Counted from the first letter of the stretch, positions 34,015-42,542 are shown. The stretch is 64,000 nt of DNA from JBGTFE01 sp041747435 (GCA_041747435.1 JBGTFE010000090.1:13668-77667), one strand, 5' to 3'. A program made the numbers and translations. The notes: generated by a model not told the origin, from the letters alone.

Positions 34015-35112
34015 ATGCTTGAACTCGTCCTAGCCAATTTAAAAGTCCGCCCGTTTCGAACGCTGATCAGCATAATCGGCGTCGCGCTCGGCGTTGTTCT
34101 GGTCGTCCTTTTCACAGGTTTGGCGCGCGGAATGAGCGAAGACATGGCGCGGCGCGCGTCGAACTGGAAGGCGGAAATCGTTTTCACGCGCCCCGGTGCA
34201 ATGGAGCCGACAAGTACAAACGCATCCGTTTCAACCACTTACGCGCAAAAGCTTTTGGAAATTCCTGGCGTCGAGTCAACGGTTCCGGTCATTCGCTACA
34301 TTACGCCGAACAGCAAAGGGCGCTGGGGCTTGTTGTTTCTCGAAGGCGTCGACTGGCAGCTGTTTGCCGCGATGAACGACATGAAGATCGTCGAAGGACG
34401 CGCCCCGACCGCGGGCGACGAGGTAATTCTTGATGAACGCCAGATGAAAAAGGGCGAACAAAAGATCGGTGACACGATTGAGCTTTTCGGCGATCATAAA
34501 TACACGGTTGTCGGAGTTTTTTCGCCACCGTCCGGCTCGCGCATCAAGATGTCTCTCGCCGCAATGCAAGCCGCGCTCGAAACCGATAAATGCACGTATA
34601 TTCTCGTGAAATTAAAGGACGGCGAAAACGTGGACGAAGTCGCCGCGCGAATCAATCAAACTTTGCCGGGAAATAAAATAAATCTCACGCGCGATCTCGT
34701 TATCGACGCGCAGGAGCGAATTCCGGCGCTGAACACATTTTTGCGTGTTTTAGTTGGCTTGGGCGCGTTTGTAAGCACGATCTTTGTTCTGCTTTCGATG
34801 TACACTACGATCACCGAGCGCCGAAAAGAGATCGGTATCCTGAAATCGCTCGGTGCATCAAAAGGATTTATTATTTCGGCGATCGAAGGCGAGGCGTTCA
34901 TGATCGGAGTTTTCGGCGCTGTGTTTGGTTTTATTGTGTCGTTCGCGGCTTCTTTCGGAATCGAAAAGATCTTCGAGCTTAAGTTTGAATTTAGCCGCGG
35001 TTGGCTTCTTTCGGCGATTTTGATCGCTGTCGGCGGCAGCCTTTTTGGCGCGCTCTATCCGGCGTGGCGCGCATCGACGATCGATCCGGTCGAGGTAATG
35101 GTTAATGAATAA
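34015..35112 (+). CDS. MacB/FtsX-type ABC transporter permease
   Basis: 365 residues: one N-terminal membrane helix (about 17-40), a MacB-type periplasmic domain (45-235), and three C-terminal helices (about 245-270, 290-320, 325-350). Conserved pieces: RPFRTLISIIGVALGVVLVV, the coupling region ERRKEIGILKSLGASKGFI and the closing YPAWRASTIDPVEVM. Such permeases work with a MacB/LolD-type ATPase in lipoprotein release, efflux or envelope stress; no ATPase gene is nearby. Its 3' end overlaps the converging EamA gene by 11 bases. The ATG follows the repeat element directly. Confidence 0.88.
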   Translation: MLELVLANLKVRPFRTLISIIGVALGVVLVVLFTGLARGMSEDMARRASNWKAEIVFTRPGAMEPTSTNASVSTTYAQKLLEIPGVESTVPVIRYITPNSKGRWGLLFLEGVDWQLFAAMNDMKIVEGRAPTAGDEVILDERQMKKGEQKIGDTIELFGDHKYTVVGVFSPPSGSRIKMSLAAMQAALETDKCTYILVKLKDGENVDEVAARINQTLPGNKINLTRDLVIDAQERIPALNTFLRVLVGLGAFVSTIFVLLSMYTTITERRKEIGILKSLGASKGFIISAIEGEAFMIGVFGAVFGFIVSFAASFGIEKIFELKFEFSRGWLLSAILIAVGGSLFGALYPAWRASTIDPVEVMVNE

Positions 35113-35953
35113 GTCTTTGTTTCTTCTTTCCAGAGATCGCTAACGCGATCCCGCCGAGTATTAAAATTGTCGCAAAGATCAAGCGCATAGCGATCTCTTC
35201 TGATAAAAACAAAACACCGCCGATCGCCGCGAGAACGGGAACAGAAAGCTGCAGAATCGCGGCGCGCGTTGCCGTATGGAATTTTAGCGCCGCATACCAA
35301 ACCGAATAACCGATTCCCGAAGCGATCGCGCCCGACAAAACGGCGAAAACAATTCCTTTTGTCGATAAACGAAAGCTTGCAAGAAACGGCAGCGAAACAA
35401 TTAAGACCATCGGAACCGAGCGAACAAAATTCCCTGCCGTATCGCCGAGCGGATCCTCGCTTCCCTTTCCGCGCAAAGTGTAAAATCCCCACGCGATTCC
35501 AGCCGACACCATCAAGAGCGAACTAAAGATCGGCGGCGCGCTCAAGCCGGGAAATACGAGATAAATAAGCCCGCCGAGCGCGATAATTAAGCCGAGCCAT
35601 TCCAAAGTTCGCGGGCGTTCGCCCTTTACGAGCGCGGCAATTATCATCGTCGCCTGCACCGAACCGAACAAGATCAAAGCGCCCGTTCCGGTCGATAGAT
35701 CGATATAAGCAAACGAAAAACAGATCGCGTACGCAAAAAGAAAAAACGCGGAAAACCAATTCCCGCGCTTTTGTTCAGCGTCGTTTTTTCCGACAAAAGC
35801 AAAAAGGATCGATAAGGTAATTGCGCCCGAAAGCAGGCGAATCGAGGTAAAACTCGCCGCGTCGATCTCATCCGTTTTCAGCGCAAGCCGGCAAAGGATC
35901 GAATTAAAGGCGAAACATACGAGCGCGAAAGTTGTGTAAAAAATCGTTTTCAA
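35102..35953 (-). CDS. EamA/DMT-family transporter
   Basis: About 283 residues with ten membrane helices in two repeated EamA halves, as usual for drug/metabolite transporters of the RhaT/YdcZ-like group. The helix pattern starts at LKTIFYTTFALVCFAFNSIL. The TTG at 35953 is chosen: the frame extends to 36076, but those codons read through the palindromic repeat (giving AGTRPAPT) and are not conserved. The substrate cannot be read from sequence. Convergent with the permease gene (11-base overlap). Confidence 0.83.
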   Translation of the reverse strand: MKTIFYTTFALVCFAFNSILCRLALKTDEIDAASFTSIRLLSGAITLSILFAFVGKNDAEQKRGNWFSAFFLFAYAICFSFAYIDLSTGTGALILFGSVQATMIIAALVKGERPRTLEWLGLIIALGGLIYLVFPGLSAPPIFSSLLMVSAGIAWGFYTLRGKGSEDPLGDTAGNFVRSVPMVLIVSLPFLASFRLSTKGIVFAVLSGAIASGIGYSVWYAALKFHTATRAAILQLSVPVLAAIGGVLFLSEEIAMRLIFATILILGGIALAISGKKKQRLIH

Positions 35954-35958
35954 ATTTG

Positions 35959-36088
35959 TAGGGGCAGGTCTTGTGCCTGCCCAATGAGCGCAGCGAATCT
36001 TCGTTTTATCCAAAAGCCGAAAACTAGATTTATTCGCATTTATATAGCGTCTTGCAAACGCTTTGGGCAGGCACAAGACCTGCCCCTA
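35959..36088. repeat. REP-like element, GGGCAGGTC family, copy B
   Basis: Arms 35959-35982 and 36065-36088 form a perfect 24-bp inverted repeat starting TAGGGGCAGGTCTTG. The core holds AGCGTCTTGCAAACGCT, matching the hairpin of copy A. It lies three bases past the lysS stop (minus strand) and six bases upstream of the likely TTG start of the transporter. Confidence 0.82.
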
Positions 36089-36091
36089 CAG

Positions 36092-37972
36092 TTAATTTTC
36101 CGTCTCCTCGTCTCTCTTTTCCGGTCGCATGTGCGGGAAAAGTATCACGTCGCGGATCGAATGTTTGTCGGTCAGAAGCATCACGAGGCGATCAATTCCG
36201 ATGCCGATTCCGGCGGCGGGCGGCATTCCGTAAGCGAGTGCGCGGACGTAATCTTCGTCCATCAACATCGCTTCATGGTCGCCGGTTTCGCGTTCCTTCA
36301 TTTGATCTTTGAATCTTTCGTATTGTTCCTGCGGGTCGTTGAGTTCCGAAAAACCGTTGGCGACTTCCATCCCGTTGATAAACAATTCAAACCGTTCGGC
36401 AATGTTCGGATTCTCCGGCGACGCTTTCGACAAAGGCGAAATTGATTTCGGGTAATCTATAATAAATGTTGGTTGGATTAGTTTGCTTTCAACACGATAA
36501 TCAAATAGCTCTACCAATCGCCGCGCAGTTTTTTCTGCGGTAATTGCTTCTTCCTCAATAAATTCAATTATCATTTGTTTATAATCATCAATCCAAATAT
36601 CCTCGAATCGCTCTCTTTGGGTTGAACGATAGCCTTCTTTTGATGCAAGCGTCACTGATTCGTGAATTTTAAAAACTTCTTTCGGATCATCTAATACCTC
36701 TCGACTTATATAATCTCTTTCCAAATTTTCGGCAGTTTGAAAATACTCTCTTGCAATTGCATCTTTCATCGAAATTCTTTCAAACTTCGAAAAGTTAATT
36801 TCATTGTCTCCAAATTTAAGGAAATTTCCGCCCGACGCTTTCTGCACCGTTTCTTTAATCATCGCTTCGGCGAAATCCATCATGGAATTAACGTCCATAT
36901 AAGCGCAATAGAATTCGAGCATCGTGAATTCGGGATTGTGTTTGTATGATAAACCTTCGTTGCGGAAATTGCGGTTGAGTTCGTAAACTTTTTCAAAACC
37001 GCCGACGACCAATCTTTTCAGATAAAGTTCGGGCGCGATTCGCGCGTAAAGCGGAATGCCGAGAGCTTTGTGAAAAGTTTCAAAGGGTTCTGCCGTCGCG
37101 CCCGTCGCTTTCGGCGTGAGCATCGGCGTTTCGACTTCGATGTAGCCGTGCGCTTCGAGATAATTTCTCATTTCGCTGATGAGTTTGGCGCGGCGTTCAA
37201 AAACTTCGCGCGTCGTCAAACCTTCGTGTTCGATCTGCAAACTCGACGCGATCAGATCGGCGTAGCGATAACGCCTCTGCAATTCCGGGTCGCTGATGCC
37301 GTGCATTTTGTCCGGCATCGGAAGAAGTGCTTTAGACAAAAACTGGATCGTTTCAACGTGAACCGAAAGTTCGCCCGTGTTCGTCAAAAACAAAAAACCT
37401 TCGACACCAACGAAATCGCCGTGATCGAGCAAACCGAAAAGTTCCCAACCGCTCTGGTCAGAACCGCCTGCGGTAGCGGGTGGTTGAAGTTCGGCATTTG
37501 AACCTTCGGCGGAATTATCAGAATCCGCGCTTAAACCATCCGCTACCGCAGATGGTACTGACTTGTTCACAATCGCTTTTGCATCGTCTTTGCGGACATA
37601 AATCTGCAAACGCGAAACGCCGTCCGACAGATGAACAAACGCCGCTTTGCCCATCACGCGCGGCGGCACGGCTAGTCTGCCCGACACGCGGACATTGCCG
37701 AACGCTTTTAATTTTTCGTTGAGTTTCGCTTTTAATTCCTGATCGGGCTTTTCGCCTTCGGGCGTGTTGGCATTTAATTCTTTGACGATTTCCGCGACGG
37801 GCGCAAAATTTACAATGTTCGTGATCGTGTCTTCGCCGCCGGAAACCTTCGTGCGTTCAAATTTGTTCGGATAGACATTGCCGACAATTTCGCGGATCTT
37901 TTCCAAATGTTCGCGCCGCGCCTCGGTCTGGTCGTTTTGATCGACGATCTCGTCAAATTCAGGAATATTCAT
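36092..37972 (-). CDS. lysS: Lysine--tRNA ligase (class II) with inserted segments
   Basis: LysS charges tRNA(Lys). 626 residues, well above the usual 490-510. The OB-fold anticodon-binding domain covers about 85-220, followed by class II motifs: ANTGELSVHVETIQFLSKAL, VETPMLTPKATGA, LNRNFRNEGLSYKHNPEFT (motif 2) and GIGIGIDRLVMLL (motif 3). Two additions explain the length: residues about 138-172, encoded by a palindromic repeat, in an OB-fold loop; and about 45-50 extra residues before LIQPTFIIDYP, where the DNA is also strikingly AT-rich. Catalytic residues appear intact, so it should be functional. Confidence 0.94.
   Translation of the reverse strand: MNIPEFDEIVDQNDQTEARREHLEKIREIVGNVYPNKFERTKVSGGEDTITNIVNFAPVAEIVKELNANTPEGEKPDQELKAKLNEKLKAFGNVRVSGRLAVPPRVMGKAAFVHLSDGVSRLQIYVRKDDAKAIVNKSVPSAVADGLSADSDNSAEGSNAELQPPATAGGSDQSGWELFGLLDHGDFVGVEGFLFLTNTGELSVHVETIQFLSKALLPMPDKMHGISDPELQRRYRYADLIASSLQIEHEGLTTREVFERRAKLISEMRNYLEAHGYIEVETPMLTPKATGATAEPFETFHKALGIPLYARIAPELYLKRLVVGGFEKVYELNRNFRNEGLSYKHNPEFTMLEFYCAYMDVNSMMDFAEAMIKETVQKASGGNFLKFGDNEINFSKFERISMKDAIAREYFQTAENLERDYISREVLDDPKEVFKIHESVTLASKEGYRSTQRERFEDIWIDDYKQMIIEFIEEEAITAEKTARRLVELFDYRVESKLIQPTFIIDYPKSISPLSKASPENPNIAERFELFINGMEVANGFSELNDPQEQYERFKDQMKERETGDHEAMLMDEDYVRALAYGMPPAAGIGIGIDRLVMLLTDKHSIRDVILFPHMRPEKRDEETEN
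37457..37562 (-). repeat. In-frame palindromic element inside lysS
   Basis: On the coding strand the element runs GTCAGTACCATCTGCGG ... CCGCAGGCGGTTCTGAC. The ends are inverted repeats (8 of 9) and each arm is a palindrome. It encodes VPSAVADG ... QPPATAGGSDQ in the LysRS OB-fold. A sister copy in mfd has the same orientation and frame. Confidence 0.8.
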
Positions 37973-38130
37973 AAGTTTCTCAATCGGATGAAAGTTTGAT
38001 TATAGAGAAGGCGCGCAAACACGGCAAACTTATTCGTTTTGTGGCAGAATTAAAAACGGCACGAAAAACGCCCGAGAGCGCGGTTCATACCTGCTCAAAA
38101 AGCGTTTTTCGCGAATAGCTGCGTTTGTGT

Positions 38131-41100
38131 ATGGATTTTTCTGCGAAAAAAGATATCGAACTTCGGCGTCTGGCGAACGAGATCAAAAGCGAAACGCGCG
38201 TAATTTCATTGAGCGGTTTGACGTCGATCGCGTCGAAGGCATTCGTCTTATCTGAGCTTCGCAAAGAGACGAACAAAACTTTTGCCGTTGTCACCGATTC
38301 GAACAAAGACGCCGAAACATGGGAATGCGACCTGGAATTTTTCAATTCCAAATTCCAAATTCCAAATTCCACGTCTCAAGAAACAGCTGGAATCCGGAAT
38401 CTGGAATCTGGAATCTTAACTCTTCCGGCTTTTGAATCGGATGTTTATGCAAACGTTTCGCCGCATGCCGAAACGCAGGAAAAACGCGCGCTCGCGCTTT
38501 GGAATTTGACGCATTCACAGCCCGCGTTTCTAATTCTGTCCGCGAGAGCTTTGATCACAAAAACGCTTTCGCCCGAAGAATCAGCAAAGCTTGGCGCGCG
38601 TTTGAAACGCGACGAAGATTTCGCGCCCGATGAGCTTTTGGAAAAACTCGCCGCGTGCGGATATGTGCGCGAAGAGCCGATAAAAAATATCGGTGAGTTT
38701 TCGGTTCGCGGCGGAATAATCGATGTTTGGTCGCCCGACGCGGAAAATCCCGTACGAATCGAATTTTTTGGCGACACCGTCGATTCGATCCGCGAATTTG
38801 ACGCTGATACGCAGCTTTCTGTCGGACAGTTAAAAGAAACGCGACTCGCGCCGATGCGCGAATTCACGGCAAACGCTCAGGAATTTAAGGATTGGGCTTT
38901 TTTTGCGCGCGAGAGATTTGCGGATGAAAAATATGCGCGCGCCTTGCTCGATCGCACTCAGTTTGCCGATGAAGGCGAAGACTTTCCCGGCTGGGAATTT
39001 CTGTTTCCGCTCGCGCAACCGCGCGCATCAAGCATTTTTGAGTTTTTATCAGACTGCGTTTTTGTCATCGACGAACCAACGATCGTCGAGCGATCTTTGG
39101 TTTCATTTTATGAGAATTTGCAAAAGCATTATGTCCAGATCATGGACGCGGACGAGATCGCGCTCGAGCCAAACGAGCTTTTCCTAAGCGGCGAAAACCT
39201 GCGCCAAAAATTAGACGCACAAAAACGTTTAGAGCTTCGTGCGCTCGGCAAAACTGCAGCAAAGACGGATGAAGAGTTTCTTTTGTCAGAACCATCTGCG
39301 TCAGCGGATGGTAAAAACCTTGCGTTTCGACCGCCCGCTAACGCAGGCGGTTCTGACAAAACGCCGCTGTTCCTTTTTCCAACAGCAGAAAAATCATCCG
39401 ATCTTGAAATTATTTCGCGTTCCACGCGCAGGTTTCACGGAGAAGTTCGCGAATTTGCAGTCGAATTGAAGTCTCAGGCGAACGCGCGAACTTCGCAGCG
39501 AACGATCGTTTTGCAATCGAACGGATTAGCCGAGCGATTATCGGAAATCCTGCGCGATTATGATGTTTCTTTGCCGACGGAATCGCTCTTGATCGGCGAT
39601 CTGTCGAGCGGTTTTGAAATTCCCGCGTTTGATCTTGCAGTTCAGACCGAGACGGATATTTTTGGCGAGATTACCCAGCACGACCTTCCGAAAACAAAGG
39701 ACAAGCGGCGACGGACAAAAACATCGGCGTTCATTTCCGACTTTCGCGATCTGAAAACCGGCGATTTTGTTGTTCACGTCGATCACGGCATCGGGCGTTT
39801 CGAAGGCTTGGAAACTATTTCCGCTCAAGGCTCCGAGCGCGAATTTATGCTGCTCGTCTATGCCGATAACGCGCGGCTTTTTGTTCCGGTCGAACGTCTC
39901 GATCTCGTTTCGCGATATTCGTCCGGCGAAGCTGCACAGCCGGCGCTCGATCGGCTCGGCGGACTCGGCTGGCAAAAGACGAAGGCAAAAGCCAAACGCG
40001 CGATGCGCGATATGGCGGATGAGCTTTTGCGGCTTTATGCCGAGCGAAAATTGATCCGCGGGTTCGCTTTTTCCGCCGACAGCCCATGGCAAAACGAGTT
40101 TGAAGATGCTTTTCCGTATCAATTGACGACCGATCAGGCGGCGACGATCGAAGACATGAAAACGGATATGGAAACTCCAATTCCAATGGACAGACTGGTT
40201 GTCGGCGACGTCGGCTACGGCAAAACGGAGGTTGCGATGCGCGGCGCGTTCAAAGCCGTGATGGACGGAAAACAAGTTGCCGTGCTTACGCCGACGACAG
40301 TTCTTGCTTACCAGCATTTTGAAAGCTTCAAACAGCGTTTCGCGGCATTTCCCGCGAAGATCGAGCTTCTTTCGCGTTTTCGCTCAAAAAAAGAGCAAAA
40401 ACAAGTCGTCGATGCGGCGGAAAAAGGCGAAGTCGATATTCTGATCGGCACGCACCGGATCTTGTCGAACGATGTCAAGATGTCAAAGCTCGGGCTGATA
40501 GTTGTTGACGAAGAACAGCGCTTTGGCGTCGCGCATAAAGAAAAATTAAAGCATTTGAAAAAGAAGGTCGATGTTCTCACGCTTTCAGCGACGCCGATTC
40601 CGCGCACGCTGAATATGTCTCTGCTCGGAATGCGCGATATGTCCGTGATCGAAACGCCGCCGCGCGATCGTCTTGCGATCAACACGCAGGTCGTGCAATT
40701 TTCGGAAGGCGTGATCAAATCGGCGATCGAATTGGAATTGGCGCGAAACGGTCAGGTGTTTTTCGTCCATAATCGCGTCGAAACGATCGAAACCATCGCC
40801 GCGCATATCAAAAAGATCGTGCCGAATGCGCGGATCGTCATCGCGCACGGGCAGATGAACGAAAAGGAAATGGAAAACGCCGTGCTGGATTTTGTCGCGT
40901 ATAAATACGATGTTCTCGTCGCGACAACGATCATCGAAAACGGCATCGATATTCCGCGCGCGAATACGATCATCATAAATCGCGCCGACAATTACGGTTT
41001 GTCGCAGCTTTATCAATTACGCGGACGCGTCGGGCGGTCAAATCGCCGCGCTTACGCATATCTTCTGATTCCTTCAGAACTCGAATTAACCCCGATCGCG

Positions 41101-41730
41101 CGTCGACGTCTTTCGGCAATTCGCGAATTCTCCGATCTTGGCGCCGGTTTTCGCATCGCGGCGCTCGATCTCGAACTTCGCGGCGCGGGAAACATTCTCG
41201 GCGGGCATCAATCCGGTCATCTCGATACGCTTGGCTTTGATCTTTACACAAAAATGCTCGAGCGCACGATCGCCGAAATTCGCGGCGACGAGATAGAAGA
41301 CGAAACAAGCGTTTCGATAAACTTGGGCGTTGATGTCGCGATTCCGCAGGAATACATCGGCGAAACTTCGCAGCGTTTGAGAACTTACAAACGTATTTCT
41401 TCCGCCGCGTCGGAAACGGAATTGCACGAGATCTATGCTGAAATTCAGGATCGCTATGGGCGAATTCCTCAGCCGGTCGAAAATTTGTTTGAATATGCGC
41501 GCGTGAGAAAGACGGCGGAAAGAATGCACATCGTTTCTATAGATAAAACAAAAGAAGGCTTTGCGATAAAATTAGCCGAAAACGCAAAGGTTTCGCCGGA
41601 AAAACTGATGAAGTTTGTCGCGGAAAATAATGATGCGTCGTTTAGTCCGAACGGAATTTTGCGCGTTGCGGCGACGCAAGAAAATTTGATCGAAGCCGCG
41701 CGGAAAGTTTTGGAAGAGATTAGTTTTTAG
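38131..41730 (+). CDS. mfd: Transcription-repair coupling factor
   Basis: Mfd removes stalled RNA polymerase and recruits UvrA to the lesion. 1199 residues from ATG 38131. Order: UvrB-like N-terminal part (RGGIIDVWSPDAENPVRIEFFGD), RNA-polymerase-interacting domain (LKTGDFVVHVDHGIGRFEGLE), RecG-like helicase (VVGDVGYGKTEVAMRGAF Walker A, VVDEEQRFGV Walker B, LSATPIPRTLNMSLLGMRD, QLRGRVGRSNRRAYAYLL) and a C-terminal TRCF domain. Two repeat-derived peptides are inserted in frame, at about residues 71-96 and 385-410. Neither disturbs a helicase motif. A palindromic repeat starts right after the TAG. Confidence 0.96.
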   Translation: MDFSAKKDIELRRLANEIKSETRVISLSGLTSIASKAFVLSELRKETNKTFAVVTDSNKDAETWECDLEFFNSKFQIPNSTSQETAGIRNLESGILTLPAFESDVYANVSPHAETQEKRALALWNLTHSQPAFLILSARALITKTLSPEESAKLGARLKRDEDFAPDELLEKLAACGYVREEPIKNIGEFSVRGGIIDVWSPDAENPVRIEFFGDTVDSIREFDADTQLSVGQLKETRLAPMREFTANAQEFKDWAFFARERFADEKYARALLDRTQFADEGEDFPGWEFLFPLAQPRASSIFEFLSDCVFVIDEPTIVERSLVSFYENLQKHYVQIMDADEIALEPNELFLSGENLRQKLDAQKRLELRALGKTAAKTDEEFLLSEPSASADGKNLAFRPPANAGGSDKTPLFLFPTAEKSSDLEIISRSTRRFHGEVREFAVELKSQANARTSQRTIVLQSNGLAERLSEILRDYDVSLPTESLLIGDLSSGFEIPAFDLAVQTETDIFGEITQHDLPKTKDKRRRTKTSAFISDFRDLKTGDFVVHVDHGIGRFEGLETISAQGSEREFMLLVYADNARLFVPVERLDLVSRYSSGEAAQPALDRLGGLGWQKTKAKAKRAMRDMADELLRLYAERKLIRGFAFSADSPWQNEFEDAFPYQLTTDQAATIEDMKTDMETPIPMDRLVVGDVGYGKTEVAMRGAFKAVMDGKQVAVLTPTTVLAYQHFESFKQRFAAFPAKIELLSRFRSKKEQKQVVDAAEKGEVDILIGTHRILSNDVKMSKLGLIVVDEEQRFGVAHKEKLKHLKKKVDVLTLSATPIPRTLNMSLLGMRDMSVIETPPRDRLAINTQVVQFSEGVIKSAIELELARNGQVFFVHNRVETIETIAAHIKKIVPNARIVIAHGQMNEKEMENAVLDFVAYKYDVLVATTIIENGIDIPRANTIIINRADNYGLSQLYQLRGRVGRSNRRAYAYLLIPSELELTPIARRRLSAIREFSDLGAGFRIAALDLELRGAGNILGGHQSGHLDTLGFDLYTKMLERTIAEIRGDEIEDETSVSINLGVDVAIPQEYIGETSQRLRTYKRISSAASETELHEIYAEIQDRYGRIPQPVENLFEYARVRKTAERMHIVSIDKTKEGFAIKLAENAKVSPEKLMKFVAENNDASFSPNGILRVAATQENLIEAARKVLEEISF
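38342..38417 (+). repeat. TTCCAAAT / GGAATCTG repeat in frame inside mfd
   Basis: Tandem AATTCCA units are followed after a short core by GGAATCCGGAATCTGGAATC units, able to fold back. It encodes about 25 residues (SKFQIPNST ... IRNLESGIL) in the N-terminal domain of Mfd. The same repeat type fills the gap between folK and panB. Confidence 0.7.
39281..39361 (+). repeat. In-frame palindromic element inside mfd
   Basis: A perfect 13-bp terminal inverted repeat (TTTTGTCAGAACC and GGTTCTGACAAAA) flanks two hairpins, ACCATC...GATGGT and ACCGCC...GGCGGT. The 81 bases are exactly 27 codons and encode LSEPSASADG ... RPPANAGGSDK. It is homologous to the element in lysS. Confidence 0.85.
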
Positions 41731-41852
41731 GAGCGCGGACGCTCTCGTCCGCAAAGATTGCGCAGCGATCTAAATTAAATTCAACAATTAGATTAGCCTG
41801 ATCCATTTTATGAACGCTGGCGCGTTCATTGCGGACGGGGGCGTCCGCGCTC
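41731..41852. repeat. REP-like element, GCGGACG family, copy 2
   Basis: Arms 41733-41752 and 41831-41850 are inverted repeats with two mismatches in 20. The right half (read on the minus strand, GGAGCGCGGACGCC then CCGCAATGAACGCGCCAGCG) matches copy 1 beyond the arm. It begins at the first base after the mfd TAG and ends three bases from the stop of the converging gene. Confidence 0.8.
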
Positions 41853-41855
41853 CAA

Positions 41856-42515
41856 TTATTCGGTGCAGTCGCCGAATTCGTTTACATCGCAAACAAAAAG
41901 TTTCGGGCAAATTTCCTTTGTTTGTCGGCGGACGTTTTTCCAAACGGTCGAATTCGCGTATTTGTCTTTTGTCCAGCCGAGCTGTTTTCGATTTTTCCAA
42001 ACAAATTCGTAAGCTTCCTTTTCGTCCGCGCCTTTCAAATGCTGCGCTTCGTGGAGAAGCACCGCGGCACGCTCAATGTCGTCTTGCGGGTATTGAAAGA
42101 AATCCGGATAGATCGTCATTATTTCAAACGGATAATTTGTCGCCGCGTAGGCATTTTCTTCACGCGTCGAAGCATTGAGCCAATTGTCGTCGGCGCGAAA
42201 ACTCGTGAGATATTTGAGCAAAAAAACTTCGGAAGAAAAACCCTTTTCATCGAGAATCTCGATCGCGCGCTTTACCTTTGCTTTTTCGTCATAATTCAGT
42301 GATTTTGAGGTAAAAAGCAGTGAAAGATAAAAGCCGAACAAGACAATTATGCAAACTGTAGCGCATGCCGTCGCGCGTTTTAGAAATTTCGATCGTAAAG
42401 ACGGTTTTACGTCTGTCGAGGGAGCCGTATTGCACGGTAATGCGCCTCCGCATCGCGTGCATTTGTTTGCGTCAGCGAAGTTTACAAGCTTACACTCGAG
42501 ACATTTCTTGTTCAT
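41856..42515 (-). CDS. Zinc-ribbon membrane protein with HExxH motif
   Basis: 219 residues. The N-terminus is a zinc ribbon: CLECKLVNFADANKCTRCGG (two CxxC pairs). One membrane helix follows at about 48-72. The C-terminal domain contains LHEAQHLKGADEKEAYEFVW, an HExxH zinc-peptidase motif with acidic residues downstream that could be the third ligand. No named family is recognised. A membrane-bound metalloprotease or a metal-binding relative is likely. It converges on mfd, with the GCGGACG repeat in between. A terminator-like hairpin sits just upstream of its ATG. Confidence 0.7.
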   Translation of the reverse strand: MNKKCLECKLVNFADANKCTRCGGALPCNTAPSTDVKPSLRSKFLKRATACATVCIIVLFGFYLSLLFTSKSLNYDEKAKVKRAIEILDEKGFSSEVFLLKYLTSFRADDNWLNASTREENAYAATNYPFEIMTIYPDFFQYPQDDIERAAVLLHEAQHLKGADEKEAYEFVWKNRKQLGWTKDKYANSTVWKNVRRQTKEICPKLFVCDVNEFGDCTE

Positions 42516-42520
42516 AAATC

Positions 42521-42542
42521 AAAAAAAGAGCCCGCGGCTCTT
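42521..42542 (-). terminator. Terminator-like hairpin just upstream of the HExxH gene
   Basis: A perfect stem AAGAGCC-GCG-GGCTCTT followed on the minus strand by UUUUU, ending five bases before the ATG at 42515. There is no gene on this strand upstream within 1 kb. It could attenuate transcription of the HExxH gene or be a mobile hairpin. Confidence 0.5.

Noticed and set aside
35954..36076. N-terminal extension of the EamA gene and the peptide AGTRPAPT
   Set aside because: These codons read through a palindromic repeat; transporter similarity begins only after the TTG at 35953.
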